DNA of 64,000 nt from Paracidovorax valerianellae (GCF_900102625.1 NZ_FMZC01000006.1:124001-188000); one strand, 5' to 3'. Numbered from the stretch's first letter, positions 19,139 to 30,750 are shown. The notes: generated from the sequence alone by a model not told the origin. Program-made: numbers and translations.

Positions 19139-19954
19139 ATGGCCACCAGCTTTCAATCTTTTCGCACGGCAGCCGCCTTCGCGGCTTTTGCCGCTTTCAG
19201 CGCCGCTTCCCTGACCGCATGCGGCGGCGGTGGGGGCGGCGGCGATGTGACGACACCTCCCGGAACCTCGCCGACGCCAGCACCGGCTCCCGCACCTTCC
19301 AGCGGCACCAGCTCCGCAGCCTGCTACAACGCTGCGGATTTCAACGAAGGCACCGTGCTCGTCGAAGAAGGCATCACGAAGATGGACGGCCAACCCGACC
19401 TCGCCAGCACGAGCACGACGACGACCGGAGCCCGGCAGGACTTCGCAGGCGCGCGGCCGGTCATGTTCACGCCGCAGTCCACCGGCGCCCTGGGCAATAA
19501 CCGGCAGTTCCGCGATCGCACAAGCACCAGCGAACTGGCCTATGGCGTGGTTTCTGACACCTCCACCCAGGTGCTGACGCAGGTCTACGATCCACCGGTG
19601 TCCACGCCGTTGGACATGCAGCCCGGCCAGGTCGTGAAACGGGACCACAAGAACCAGTTCACGATCGTTCCCAAGGCGGGCTCGGCGCCCAGTTCCTTCT
19701 CGGAAACCGTGGAAGACCAGTTCACGTACGTCGGCAGGGAGTCGTTGCAGACCGCCATGGGAAGCTTGAATGTCTGCAAATTCAACAACGACTTCGTCAC
19801 GGTGGGACCGACCGGGCGGGCCGTGGCCAACATCCAGACCTGGGTGGTTGCAGAGGGTCCTTACCAGGGCCGCCTCGTCAAGATCGCGACGTCCAGCTCC
19901 AACGGCAGACCTTCGACTTACGAAGTGACGAAGATCACCTATACGCCCAAATAA
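19139..19954 (+). CDS. Putative lipoprotein of unknown function
   Basis: A 271-residue exported protein. The signal sequence runs to a lipobox SLTAC with the cysteine near residue 28, followed by seven glycines and a Pro/Thr/Ala linker (to about residue 55), as in many outer-membrane lipoproteins of this group. The rest is polar, beta-rich in appearance, with a repeated SETVEDQFTYVGRESL and a final RLVKIATSSSNGRPSTYEVTKI. I recognise no family. It is separate from the neighbours on both sides. Confidence 0.75.
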   Translation: MATSFQSFRTAAAFAAFAAFSAASLTACGGGGGGGDVTTPPGTSPTPAPAPAPSSGTSSAACYNAADFNEGTVLVEEGITKMDGQPDLASTSTTTTGARQDFAGARPVMFTPQSTGALGNNRQFRDRTSTSELAYGVVSDTSTQVLTQVYDPPVSTPLDMQPGQVVKRDHKNQFTIVPKAGSAPSSFSETVEDQFTYVGRESLQTAMGSLNVCKFNNDFVTVGPTGRAVANIQTWVVAEGPYQGRLVKIATSSSNGRPSTYEVTKITYTPK

Positions 19955-20035
19955 GGCGCGCCGAGCCGGCGGCGGGGCCAAGGGTCGCGGGGCCGAAGCT
20001 CTGCAGACCTGCCCTCGCTGACCGCGCCGGCATGC

Positions 20036-21316
20036 TCAGTGGAGTTTCAGCCGTCCGGAGACACGCTGCTGCAGCAGCCGCGCCAATGCCAGCACTGCCG
20101 TCTTGCCCAGGCCCAGGATGGCGCGGTGGTGGTTCAAGTGCAGCGAGATGTACATCCACTTCGCGATCAGGCCCTCGACGAAGAAGTTACGGCCCATCAG
20201 CCCGCCCATGAGGTTGCCCACGCCCTTGTTGTCGCCCAGCGAAACCAGCGAGCCGAAGTCGCGGTAGGCGAAGGGCTCGGTCACCTCGCGTTCGCGCAGC
20301 ATCGCGCCGAGCACCTTGGCCAGGTAGTCGGCCTGCTGGTGTGCCGCCTGCGCGCGGGCGGGCACGGTCTTGCCACCCTCCCAGGGGCAGGCCGCGCAAT
20401 CGCCGAAGGCATAGATGCCGGGCACCGAAGTGCGCAGCCGGTCGTCCACGACGAACTGGTTCAAGCCGTTCACGGCCAGTCCCATGCTGGCGTTGGCCTC
20501 GGCGGCCTTGATGCCGGCGGCCCAGACGATCATCTCGGCAGGAATGCTGCCTTCAGTGGTCACCAGCGCGCCGCGGCGCACTTCGGTCACTCGGGTGCCG
20601 GTGCGCACGTTGACCTGCTTGCGCTCGAGCGCCAGGCGGGCCTGTGCGGAGATCTTTTCGGGCAGGCCACCCAGGATGCGCGGGCCGCCTTCCACCAAGG
20701 TGATGTCAAGACGAAAGCGCTGGCCGTTGCCCAGGCTTTCCTGGATTTCGGCATGGGCTTCCAGCAACTCGGCAGATAGCTCCACGCCAGTCGCGCCGCC
20801 GCCGACGATGGCCACTCCCAGCGCACGGCTTTCGGAGAACGAAGCCCGCGCGCAAGAGGCCAGCCAGTCCGCATGAAAGCGCTGCGCATCGCGCACGTTC
20901 TCCAGCAGATAGGCGTGCTCCACACCCGGTGTACCGAACGCATTGGAGCCGCTGCCGATGGCCAGCACCAAGCGGGTGTAGCTCACCGTGCGGCGAGGCA
21001 CGACAACCTCGCCCTGCGCGTCGTGGATTTCGGACAGCGTGATGCCCTTCTTGTCGGCATCGAGCGCCGCCATCTTGCCCATGGCGAAGCTGAAATGGTT
21101 GCGGCGGGCCAGCACGGTATAGGACAGCCCTTCCTGGTGCGCATCGAGCGTGCCGGCCGCGACTTCATGCAGTGTGGGCTTCCAGATGTGGAAGGGGCTG
21201 CGGTCCACCAGCAGCACCTTCTCGCGCCCCAGACGGGGGCCCAGGCCACGGCCCAGGCGGGCCGCCAATTCCAGGCCGCCCGCGCCGCCCCCCACGATCA
21301 CGATGTCGAAATGCAT
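20036..21316 (-). CDS. ndh: Type II NADH dehydrogenase / FAD-dependent oxidoreductase
   Basis: A 426-residue flavoprotein with two dinucleotide-binding folds: FAD at VIVGGGAGGLELAARL (residues 5-20) and NAD(P)H at VAIVGGGATGVELSAEL (about 167-183). The FAD-binding GIYAFGDCAA motif sits near residue 305, and the C-terminal amphipathic region is typical of membrane-attached NDH-2, which passes electrons from NADH to quinone without pumping protons. The length and HEVAAGTLD segment favour NDH-2 over related sulfide quinone reductases. Confidence 0.85.
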   Translation of the reverse strand: MHFDIVIVGGGAGGLELAARLGRGLGPRLGREKVLLVDRSPFHIWKPTLHEVAAGTLDAHQEGLSYTVLARRNHFSFAMGKMAALDADKKGITLSEIHDAQGEVVVPRRTVSYTRLVLAIGSGSNAFGTPGVEHAYLLENVRDAQRFHADWLASCARASFSESRALGVAIVGGGATGVELSAELLEAHAEIQESLGNGQRFRLDITLVEGGPRILGGLPEKISAQARLALERKQVNVRTGTRVTEVRRGALVTTEGSIPAEMIVWAAGIKAAEANASMGLAVNGLNQFVVDDRLRTSVPGIYAFGDCAACPWEGGKTVPARAQAAHQQADYLAKVLGAMLREREVTEPFAYRDFGSLVSLGDNKGVGNLMGGLMGRNFFVEGLIAKWMYISLHLNHHRAILGLGKTAVLALARLLQQRVSGRLKLH

Positions 21317-21404
21317 TCCATCTCCCGCTTTTTGTGCGATGCAGCAGTTTAGGCCGCTGCGGCGCGCCCCGCGCCCAAAAGGGCTGCTTTGCCGAGATCG
21401 GAAG

Positions 21405-21438
21405 CAAAAAAGCCCGCTGCCATGGGCGCGGGCTTTTC
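21405..21438 (-). terminator. Terminator after katG
   Basis: GCCCGC and GCGGGC form a stem flanked by AAAAAA and TTTT on opposite sides, so it can act in both directions. It lies about 40 bp after the katG stop codon and 90 bp before the start of ndh on the same strand. Confidence 0.8.
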
Positions 21439-21478
21439 TGAAGAGCGCAGCGGTTTTGAGCGAACCGCCGGTTGCCGG

Positions 21479-23770
<2,292 letters not shown>

Positions 23771-23888
23771 CTAGAGATCGGCCAACTTGGTGAACAGCCA
23801 ATTAATCGCATGCGAGGCATAGTTTTTTTAACCACTGGGCGTGATTCGCCCTCTGCCCGGGCCGCCCCTTGCAGGCTTTACTGACGCG

Positions 23889-24797
23889 TCAATCCCCGCA
23901 TCCAAAGGCATCGAACAGCACCGATCGCGCCCAGCGGTGGCCCGGCGAGCGGTGCGTGCGCTCGTGCCATGCCGCGGTTTTCGCAAAGCCTGGAATGGGC
24001 AACGGCGGCTCGCGCACGATCAAGCCCGCAGCGTCGGTGACGAGCCGCTGCGGCACCACGGCGATCAAATCGCTGTTGCGCAGGATTTCAGGCAGCACGA
24101 GAAAGCTGGTGACCGACAGCAGCACGCGCCGCTCCCGCCCCACACCGGCCAGCGCTTCATCGGTCGCGCCGCGAAAGCTGCCGCCGTCGTAAGAGATCAG
24201 CACGTGGTCCAGCGCACAGAAGCAATCCAGGCTGAGCGGCCCGCCGCGGGCGTCCGGATGGTCTTCGCGCATTACGCAGACATAGCGCTCGTCGAACAGG
24301 TGGCGCGAGTACAGGCCTGGCGGGGTGTTGGCGGGCGATACCAGCGCCAGATCGATGTCGCCGCGCTCCAGCCGGTCTTGCACGGGCAGGTGCTGCGCAG
24401 GCACCACTGCCACGCGCATGTGCGGAGCGCAGCGCCGCAGCCGGCCCAGAAACGGCACGACCACTGCCTGCAGCGCGTAGTCGGTCGCGGCGATGGTCAG
24501 CGTCATGGTGGCGGTGGCCGGATCGAAGGCCGAAGGCTGCAGCAGCGCCTCCACGCTGCCAAGCAAATCCTTTACCGGCCCGGCCAGCTCCTGCGCCCGC
24601 AGCGTGGGGGCGATGCCGCGCTGCGTGCGCACGAAGAGCGGGTCGCCGAAGCTCTCACGCAGCCGGGTGAGCATGCCGCTCACCGCCGGCTGCGTGAGGG
24701 ATAACCGCTGGGCGGCGCGGGTCACGCTGCGCTCGTCCAGCAGCGCGTCCAGGGCCTTGAGCAGGTTCAGGTCCATTGCCTTGATATCGATTGCCAT
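23889..24797 (-). CDS. LysR family transcriptional regulator
   Basis: A 302-residue LysR protein: N-terminal winged helix (about residues 8-66, LLKALDALLDERSVTRAAQRLSLTQPAVSGML) and an effector-binding domain. The start could be the first methionine or MDLNLLKAL seven codons later. It lies divergent from the ene-reductase gene and 150 bp upstream of katG on the same strand. It lacks the redox-active cysteine pair typical of OxyR, so control of katG by peroxide through this protein is unsupported. GATGGTACGCATC (24837-24849) in the divergent gap has T-N11-A form and is a possible binding site. Confidence 0.88.
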   Translation of the reverse strand: MAIDIKAMDLNLLKALDALLDERSVTRAAQRLSLTQPAVSGMLTRLRESFGDPLFVRTQRGIAPTLRAQELAGPVKDLLGSVEALLQPSAFDPATATMTLTIAATDYALQAVVVPFLGRLRRCAPHMRVAVVPAQHLPVQDRLERGDIDLALVSPANTPPGLYSRHLFDERYVCVMREDHPDARGGPLSLDCFCALDHVLISYDGGSFRGATDEALAGVGRERRVLLSVTSFLVLPEILRNSDLIAVVPQRLVTDAAGLIVREPPLPIPGFAKTAAWHERTHRSPGHRWARSVLFDAFGCGD

Positions 24798-24968
24798 GAT
24801 GTCAAAAATCAGAAAGATCGATTGGATTTATTTCAGGATGGTACGCATCATCCGGGGCCTGCGATAGGCATCGCCACCGAAACCCGGCCTCCACGGCTTT
24901 TCACTTTCGGTATAGGGCTGCCAGCCGTCGCTGCATCCGCTTTTCTTTCGTCTTTCAAAAAGAACACC

Positions 24969-26090
24969 ATGTCTGCACTTTTCACCCCCTTCTCGCTCAA
25001 GGGCGTCACCTTGCGCAACCGCATCGCCATTCCGCCGATGTGCCAGTACAGCGCCATCGACGGCCTGACCAACGATTGGCACCAGGTGCACTACCCGTCG
25101 ATCGCCCGCGGAGGCGCTGGCCTGGTCATCGTCGAAGCCACGGGCGTGTCGCCCGAAGGCCGCATCACCCCCGGTTGCACCGGTCTCTGGAATGACCAGC
25201 AGGTCGAAGGCATGGCCCGCATCGTGGCAGGCATCAAGGCGGCCGGTGCAGTGCCTGGCATCCAGATCGGCCACGCGGGCCGCAAGGCGAGCGCCAACAA
25301 GCCCTGGGAAGGCGACGACCACATTCCTGAAGGCGCACCGGGCAGCTGGCAACCCATCGCGCCCTCGGCCATTGCCTACGGCGAAGGCCTGCCGCGCGTG
25401 CCGCAGGCCATGACGCCGGAGGACATCGCCCGCGTTCAGGCCGACTTCGTCGCAGCGGCCCGCCGGGCCCGCGAGGCGGGCTTCGAATGGCTGGAACTGC
25501 ACTTCGCCCATGGCTACCTGGCGCAGAGCTTCTTTTCGCCGCACAGCAACCAGCGCACCGATGCGTATGGCGGCAGTTTCGACCACCACGCCCGTTTCCT
25601 GCTGGAAACCGTGGAGGCCGTGCGCAAGGTTTGGCCGGACCACCTGCCGCTCACGGCGCGCTTCGGTGTCATCGAATACGACGGCCGCGACGAGGAAACG
25701 CTGGCCGAATCCATCGAACTGGTGCGCCAGATGCGCGAGCGCGGGCTCGACCTGCTCAACGTCAGCGTGAACTTTGTCATTCCAGGCACCGCCATTCCGT
25801 GGGCCACGCCCGCATTCCTGGCGCCGATCGCCCAACGCGTGAGCCGCGAAGCCGGCCTGCCCGTCGCGTCGTCATGGGGCATCGACGATCCGCGCATCGC
25901 CGAGCGCGTGGTCGCCGACGATGAAATGGCCCTGGTGATGATCGGCCGCGCCCACCTGGCCAACCCGCACTACGCCTACCACCTGGCGCAGGTGCTGGGC
26001 GTGGACCAGCCCGATTGGAAGCTGCCCGCACCCTATGCGCACTGGCTGTCGCGCTACCGCGGCGCGGGGCGTTCGGCCCGGGTGCAGTAA
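24969..26090 (+). CDS. Old yellow enzyme family NADH:flavin oxidoreductase (YqjM-like ene-reductase)
   Basis: A 373-residue FMN-dependent ene-reductase. The N-terminus LFTPFSLKGVTLRNRIAIPPMCQYSA carries the Cys that marks the thermophilic-like/YqjM branch; HFAHGYLAQSFFSPHSNQRTDAYGG (about residues 174-198) is the central family signature. The start at MSALFTP is used because the further upstream in-frame codons are non-homologous. Transcribed divergently from the LysR gene, which is its likely regulator. Confidence 0.92.
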   Translation: MSALFTPFSLKGVTLRNRIAIPPMCQYSAIDGLTNDWHQVHYPSIARGGAGLVIVEATGVSPEGRITPGCTGLWNDQQVEGMARIVAGIKAAGAVPGIQIGHAGRKASANKPWEGDDHIPEGAPGSWQPIAPSAIAYGEGLPRVPQAMTPEDIARVQADFVAAARRAREAGFEWLELHFAHGYLAQSFFSPHSNQRTDAYGGSFDHHARFLLETVEAVRKVWPDHLPLTARFGVIEYDGRDEETLAESIELVRQMRERGLDLLNVSVNFVIPGTAIPWATPAFLAPIAQRVSREAGLPVASSWGIDDPRIAERVVADDEMALVMIGRAHLANPHYAYHLAQVLGVDQPDWKLPAPYAHWLSRYRGAGRSARVQ

Positions 26091-26130
26091 GCCGCACACG
26101 CGATTGGAACCGGGCTGCGCATTCGCAGCC

Positions 26131-26191
26131 TTTGCTATAAATTTAATAGCTACCTGCCGTCGTATTTATTGCGCTGGTGGCCATTTTGGCT
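26131..26191 (+). repeat. Interspersed repeat copy between two convergent genes
   Basis: TTGCTAT-AAATTTA-ATAGCTA is followed after the fixed 39 nt by GCGCTGGTGGCCATTTTGGC. It occupies the gap between the stop codons of the ene-reductase and the hydroxyacid dehydrogenase genes. Confidence 0.85.
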
Positions 26192-26275
26192 TGGACCACC
26201 CGGCCATGAATGTCCCCCGTTCCGAACGCTGGATCGGTGCTGGCCCTGCCCTGTTCTCAGTCGTTCAGTCGCCGG

Positions 26276-27211
26276 TCACACGGCAGCAATCGCCGGCACG
26301 CGGGCCAGCACTTCCAGCAGGTTTCTCGCAGCGCCCAATCCCATGTTCACGTAGGCATCGCTGGTCACGCCGCCGATGTGCGGGCTCAGGATGAAGTTCG
26401 GCTCGCCCTGGAACAGGTGGCCCGCCGTCATCGGCTCCACGGCGAAGCTGTCCAGCCCCGCGGCCATCACCTGGCCGGAGCGCACCGCGTCCAGCAGCGC
26501 GGCTTCGTCGATGAGCCCTCCCCGTGCGGTGTTCACCACGATCACGCCGCGCCGGCACATGGCCAGCGTGGCGGCGTTCAGCATGCCCCGGTTGTCGTCG
26601 GTGAGGGGGCAGTGCAGCGAAATCGCATCGGCCTCGCGCCAGATCGTCTCCAGCGGCACGCTCTGCACATGCTCGGGCAGGTTGGTGGCGAACGGATCGA
26701 ACCCGATCACACGCATTCCCAGCGCGTCGGCCATCTTCGCGAAGCGCAGCCCGATGGCGCCCAGGCCCACCACGCCCACGGTGCGCCCGGAAAGCTCCAG
26801 GCTCTTGTGCGTGGCCTTGTCCCAGTGGCCGGCATGCATGCGCGCATCGAGCCGCACCACCGACTTGGCGCAGGCCAGCAACAGCGCCAGCGCCTGCTCG
26901 GCCACCGCTGCGGCGTTGGCGCCTGCAGCGGCCACCACCGCCACGCCGCGCGCTTTGGCGGCCACTTTGTCGATGGTGTCCGTGCCGCTGCCGTGCTTGG
27001 AAATCACCTTGAGCGAGGGCGCCGCGTCCATCACCGCCGGGCCGACCTTGCCGTAGCGCACGATGATGGCGGCGGGATCATGCTGCCTGCACAGCGCCAC
27101 CAGGTCGTCTTCGGTGGGCGCCTTGCCGGCATAGACGATCTCGAAATCCTGAAGCAGATCGAGGGCTTGCTGCGCCAGGTCGGCGCCCGTCACAAGGATG
27201 GTGGCGCTCAC
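26276..27211 (-). CDS. D-isomer specific 2-hydroxyacid dehydrogenase
   Basis: A 311-residue NAD(P)-dependent dehydrogenase interconverting a 2-hydroxyacid and a 2-oxoacid. The nucleotide-binding domain shows VGVVGLGAIGLRFAKMADALG (GxGxxG) with an acidic residue about 20 residues later; catalytic Arg, Glu and His lie in NTARGG, DEAALL and SPHIGG. The GTG start overlaps the stop codon of the RraA-like gene (GTGA), so translation is coupled. Substrate unknown, but its operon partner suggests a product of aldol cleavage. Confidence 0.88.
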   Translation of the reverse strand: MSATILVTGADLAQQALDLLQDFEIVYAGKAPTEDDLVALCRQHDPAAIIVRYGKVGPAVMDAAPSLKVISKHGSGTDTIDKVAAKARGVAVVAAAGANAAAVAEQALALLLACAKSVVRLDARMHAGHWDKATHKSLELSGRTVGVVGLGAIGLRFAKMADALGMRVIGFDPFATNLPEHVQSVPLETIWREADAISLHCPLTDDNRGMLNAATLAMCRRGVIVVNTARGGLIDEAALLDAVRSGQVMAAGLDSFAVEPMTAGHLFQGEPNFILSPHIGGVTSDAYVNMGLGAARNLLEVLARVPAIAAV

Positions 27212-27894
27212 AGCGATTCCCCTTCCTGCAGCACGCCGGCGGCGCGCAGGGCGGCGGGCAGCCATTTGGACGCCGTGTCGCCACGGGCGATGGCCTCGAT
27301 GCGCGCGGCCTCGTCGGCCACCTTCTTGTCGGCCAGCGCCATCATGGCCGGCGCCTTGGCCCGCTCGATGACCACCACGCCATCTGCATCGCCCACCACC
27401 AGGTCGCCCGGGTTCACCACCGTGCCGCCCGCCGAGATGGGATGGTTGATGCGGCCGGGAACGTACTTGGTGGGGCCGGCGGGATTGAAGCCGGCGCTGA
27501 ACACGGGAAAGCCCAGGTCCAGCAGTTCCAGCTTGTCGCGGATCGCACCGTCCACGATCACGCCGGCCAGGCCGATCTTCTTGCAGGCGCTGAGCATCAG
27601 CGTTCCCATCAGCGCGGCGGTCTGGTCGCCTTTGCCGTCGATCACCAGCACATCGCCCGGTTTCGCGAGCGCGATGGCCGCGTGGACCATGAGGTTGTCG
27701 CCCGGCCGCACTTCGACGGTGAAGGCGGGGCCGGCAACTTTCATGTCCTGATGGACGGGGGCCACGCGAGCATGCATGGTGCCGCGGCGGCCGGCCACGT
27801 CGGCCAGGATGGCCGCCTGGAAAGTCGCGGCCTTGGCGACGACCTCGGCGCTGACGCGCTCGATGTCACGGATGACTTCTGGGAGTTGGCTCAT
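27208..27894 (-). CDS. RraA-like aldolase / oxaloacetate decarboxylase family protein
   Basis: A 228-residue protein of the RraA superfamily, close to 4-carboxy-4-hydroxy-2-oxoadipate (CHA) or 4-hydroxy-4-methyl-2-oxoglutarate aldolases. VIDGKGDQTAALMG (metal and pyruvate site) and GVIVDGAIRD are the typical motifs. These enzymes cut tricarboxylic aldols into pyruvate plus oxaloacetate in aromatic acid breakdown. It starts the pair with the hydroxyacid dehydrogenase and lies 200 bp after the Bug gene; the whole run is on the minus strand, likely one unit under the divergent IclR regulator. Confidence 0.82.
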   Translation of the reverse strand: MSQLPEVIRDIERVSAEVVAKAATFQAAILADVAGRRGTMHARVAPVHQDMKVAGPAFTVEVRPGDNLMVHAAIALAKPGDVLVIDGKGDQTAALMGTLMLSACKKIGLAGVIVDGAIRDKLELLDLGFPVFSAGFNPAGPTKYVPGRINHPISAGGTVVNPGDLVVGDADGVVVIERAKAPAMMALADKKVADEAARIEAIARGDTASKWLPAALRAAGVLQEGESL

Positions 27895-28092
27895 GGTGGT
27901 TCCAAAAGAGGATGGGTCAGGAAGAAAAAAGCACTGATCAGTTGTCGCCATTCGCTGCACCCCAGCTCTGGCCGAAAACGGGCAGGCGCGGCAAAGCGGT
28001 CTCGGCACATGGCGAGGGTTCGGTGACGGTGGGAAGGGAGCCGCTCGCGGCGACTCGCGTACGGCTCGTGTTCGGTTGGAGCTGGGGCCGCT

Positions 28093-29094
28093 TCAGTCCA
28101 GGCTGGCGCCCGAGTCCTTGACGATCTTGGCCCAGCGGGGCACTTCGGCCTTCAGCAACGTGCTGAACTTCTCCGGCGTGCCGCCCAGCACGTCGCCGCC
28201 TTCGGACCGCAGCTTTTCGGCGACGTCGGGCTGGGTGAGCGCCTGGTTGATGGCCTTGTTCAGTTGCTGGACGATGGCCGCAGGCGTGCCCGCTGGCGCC
28301 AGCACGCCGTACCAGGAGGCGGCCTCGAAATCCTTGTATCCGGACTCGGCCAGCGTCGGGGTCTGCGGCAGTTGTTCGGAGCGCTTGAGCGACGTGATCG
28401 TGACCGCGCGCAGCTTGCCGTTGCGCACCTGCCCCAGCAGCGTGGGCACGGCCGACATGTACAGGTCGATCTGTCCGCCCACCAGGTCGGTCATGGCCTG
28501 CGAGGCGCCCTTGTACGGCACGTGGCGCAGCTTGATGCCGGCGGCGTTTTCGGCCAGTTCGCCCGCCAGATGCGCCACCGTGCCGTTGCCCGAGTAGCCG
28601 AGCGTGATGCCGTCGGGCTTGGCCTTGGCGGCCGCCACCACATCCGCAAACGTCTTGTAGGGCGAGTTGACCGGCGCGGCCATCACGATGGGCGCCGAAG
28701 ACACCAGTGCCACCGGGGCCAGGTCCTTCAGCGGGTCGTAGGGCAGCTTGGCGTACAGAGACGGGTTGATGGCCAGGTTGCTGGTCTGCCCCATGACGAG
28801 CGTGTAGCCGTCCGGCGCGGATTTGGCCACGGCATCCACGCCCAGGTTGCCGCCGGCGCCGGGCCGGTTGTCGACCACGACGTTCCAGCGGTTCTGGTCC
28901 GCGAGCTTTTGCGCCACCGTGCGGGCGATCATGTCCGTACCCCCGCCCGGCGGAAACGGCACGACCAGGCGGATGGGCTTGTTGGGGTAGGCCTGGGCCA
29001 GCGCCGGAGCGGCAGGCAGCGCGGTGGCGGCGATGCCCACCACAGTGGCGAGCAGGCGTGCGTTCAGAGAACGCGAAAGCGTGGAAAAGGGCAT
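28093..29094 (-). CDS. Bug family tripartite tricarboxylate transporter substrate-binding protein
   Basis: A 333-residue periplasmic binding protein with an N-terminal signal peptide (cleavage near ALAQA, residue 34) and the family start YPNKPIRLVVPFPPGGGTD. ADVVAAAKA..DGITLGYSGNGT and VPYKGASQAMTDLVGGQIDLYM are conserved Bug motifs around the carboxylate-binding loop. No TctA or TctB membrane partners are encoded nearby, which is common for the expanded Bug families of Burkholderiales. Its neighbours suggest an organic acid that feeds the RraA-like aldolase. Confidence 0.92.
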   Translation of the reverse strand: MPFSTLSRSLNARLLATVVGIAATALPAAPALAQAYPNKPIRLVVPFPPGGGTDMIARTVAQKLADQNRWNVVVDNRPGAGGNLGVDAVAKSAPDGYTLVMGQTSNLAINPSLYAKLPYDPLKDLAPVALVSSAPIVMAAPVNSPYKTFADVVAAAKAKPDGITLGYSGNGTVAHLAGELAENAAGIKLRHVPYKGASQAMTDLVGGQIDLYMSAVPTLLGQVRNGKLRAVTITSLKRSEQLPQTPTLAESGYKDFEAASWYGVLAPAGTPAAIVQQLNKAINQALTQPDVAEKLRSEGGDVLGGTPEKFSTLLKAEVPRWAKIVKDSGASLD

Positions 29095-29159
29095 AGCTGG
29101 TTGTCTCCGTTATGTGAATCGATCACCTCGGGCTTGGCCCGGGTGTGGCACCGACTTTA

Positions 29160-29171
29160 AGAAAACGTTTC
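29160..29171. promoter_or_regulatory. Short palindrome in the Bug/IclR divergent promoter
   Basis: GAAAACGTTTC contains the perfect 8-bp palindrome AAACGTTT and lies 45 bp upstream of the IclR start. It is a possible IclR operator, but the site is short. Confidence 0.3.
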
Positions 29172-29213
29172 AACCCATACAATGCCGTTTCGCACAGCGC
29201 AACGAATGGCACC

Positions 29214-30086
29214 ATGAGCAACTCCGCCAAAACCGCTTCTCCACCGGCCTCGGCCAGCCAGCGCAAGCCATCCAAACCACCCTCCACGGGCGACACCACA
29301 TCACACAGCGCAGACGCTCCCGCTGCCGAGGGACGCGGCCCAGGCGAAGCCAGCAGCGCCCATGGCGTCATCGCCGTGACACGGGCTCTTCAGTTGCTGG
29401 AAGCCTTCGCACTCGGCGAATCCCGCCTGTCGCTGGCGGAGTTGAGCCGCCGTTGCGCGCTGCACAAGACCACCGTGCTGCGGCTGGCGCGCACGCTGGC
29501 GCAGTCCGGGTTCATGGTGCAGCGCGAAGACGGCGATTGGCGGCTGGGGCCCGCTGCGGGCTGGCTCGGAGCGCGGTATCAGGCGGGCTTCGACGTCCAG
29601 AACGTGCTGGAGCCCGCGTTGCGCGAACTCACGCAGGCCAGCGGCGAAAGCGCCGCGTTCTACGTGCGCGAAGGCAACGTGCGCACCTGCCTCGTTCGCG
29701 TCGAGGGCCCGCAGGCGCTGCGCCACCACGCCCGCATGGGCGAGGGCCTGCCGCTGGACAAGGGCTCGCCCGGCCGCGTGATCCTGGCGTTTTCCGGCGA
29801 GCCCGGCGAGGTGTACGAGCAGATCCGCAAGCAGGGCTACCACTGGTCCATCAGCGAGCGCGAACAGGGCGTGTCCACCGTGTCAGCGCCGGTGTTCGGC
29901 ATGCATTGGCGGCTGATGGGCTCGGTGTGCATTTCCGGGCCCGCATCGCGCCTGGCCGCGCCCCGGCTCGAAGCCCTGGCGCAGACCGTGGTGGCTGCGG
30001 CCAACCGGCTTTCCTATGCGCTGGCCGGCAGCACGGCGGCCGCCGCTTCGCCGGTTCAGGCCCGCCCGAGCCAGTGGCATCCGTGA
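29214..30086 (+). CDS. IclR family transcriptional regulator
   Basis: A 290-residue IclR protein with a long Ser/Pro/Ala-rich N-terminal tail (residues 1-50), a winged helix (about 55-115, SLAELSRRCALHKTTVLRLARTL) and an effector domain containing the usual AFYVREG and GSPGRVILAFSG segments. The ATG used is the one before SNSAKTA. It is divergent from the Bug/RraA-like/dehydrogenase run and adjacent to the AhpD-like gene on its own strand, so it is the likely controller of both. Confidence 0.87.
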   Translation: MSNSAKTASPPASASQRKPSKPPSTGDTTSHSADAPAAEGRGPGEASSAHGVIAVTRALQLLEAFALGESRLSLAELSRRCALHKTTVLRLARTLAQSGFMVQREDGDWRLGPAAGWLGARYQAGFDVQNVLEPALRELTQASGESAAFYVREGNVRTCLVRVEGPQALRHHARMGEGLPLDKGSPGRVILAFSGEPGEVYEQIRKQGYHWSISEREQGVSTVSAPVFGMHWRLMGSVCISGPASRLAAPRLEALAQTVVAAANRLSYALAGSTAAAASPVQARPSQWHP

Positions 30087-30129
30087 TAGCTTTTAGGGCT
30101 GCCAGCCATCACAATGAAGGAGACAAACC

Positions 30130-30702
30130 TTGACCCGCTACCCCTTTCCCGACCTTGCTACCTTGCCCGAAGACATCCGCGCGCGCATTCTCGAAGTGCA
30201 GGAAAAAGCCGGCTTCGTGCCCAACGTGTTCCTGGCGTTCGCGCGCCGCCCGGCCGAGTGGCGCGCATTCTTCGCCTACCACGACGCCCTCATGCTCAAG
30301 GAAGAAGGCAGCCTGACCAAGGGCGAGCGCGAGATGGTCGTCACCGCGACCAGCGCCGTGAACCAGTGCCTTTATTGCGTGGTCGCGCACGGGGCCATTC
30401 TGCGCATCTACGAAAAGAAACCCCTGGTGGCCGACCAGGTGGCGGTGAACCACCGCAAGGCCGACATCAGCCCGCGCCAGCGCGCCATGCTCGACTTCGC
30501 GATGAAGGTGTGCAGCCGCTCGCACGAGATCGAAGACGCCGACTTCACCGCGCTGCACGCGCATGGGTTCGACGATGAGGACATCTGGGACATCGCGGCC
30601 ATCACCGCGTTCTTCGGGCTGTCGAATCGCATGGCGAGCTTTGCCGGAATGCAGCCCAATCCCGAGTTCTACCTGATGGGCCGAGTCCCGCGCCAAAAAT
30701 AG
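30130..30702 (+). CDS. AhpD-like (carboxymuconolactone decarboxylase family) peroxidase-related protein
   Basis: A 190-residue all-helical protein of the CMD/AhpD superfamily, peroxidase-related branch. The redox motif CLYC with a nearby His (NQCLYCVVAHG, about residues 76-86) and the preceding Glu of KGEREM are kept. The start is TTG, supported by AAGGAG 7 nt upstream; no ATG start in this frame fits. AhpD-type proteins act as thiol-disulfide reductants for peroxiredoxins, but a peroxiredoxin partner is not adjacent. Confidence 0.82.
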   Translation: MTRYPFPDLATLPEDIRARILEVQEKAGFVPNVFLAFARRPAEWRAFFAYHDALMLKEEGSLTKGEREMVVTATSAVNQCLYCVVAHGAILRIYEKKPLVADQVAVNHRKADISPRQRAMLDFAMKVCSRSHEIEDADFTALHAHGFDDEDIWDIAAITAFFGLSNRMASFAGMQPNPEFYLMGRVPRQK

Positions 30703-30720
30703 CCTGCCGCCGAAAAGGCG

Positions 30721-30750
30721 TTGACCCGCCCCCACGGCGTCCTCCATACT
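30721..30750 (+). promoter_or_regulatory. Candidate promoter of the copper-oxidase operon
   Basis: TTGACC and CATACT, with 18 bp between, match a sigma-70 promoter, placed 80 bp upstream of the multicopper oxidase start. No clear CueR/CopR dyad was found in the spacer. Confidence 0.4.
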
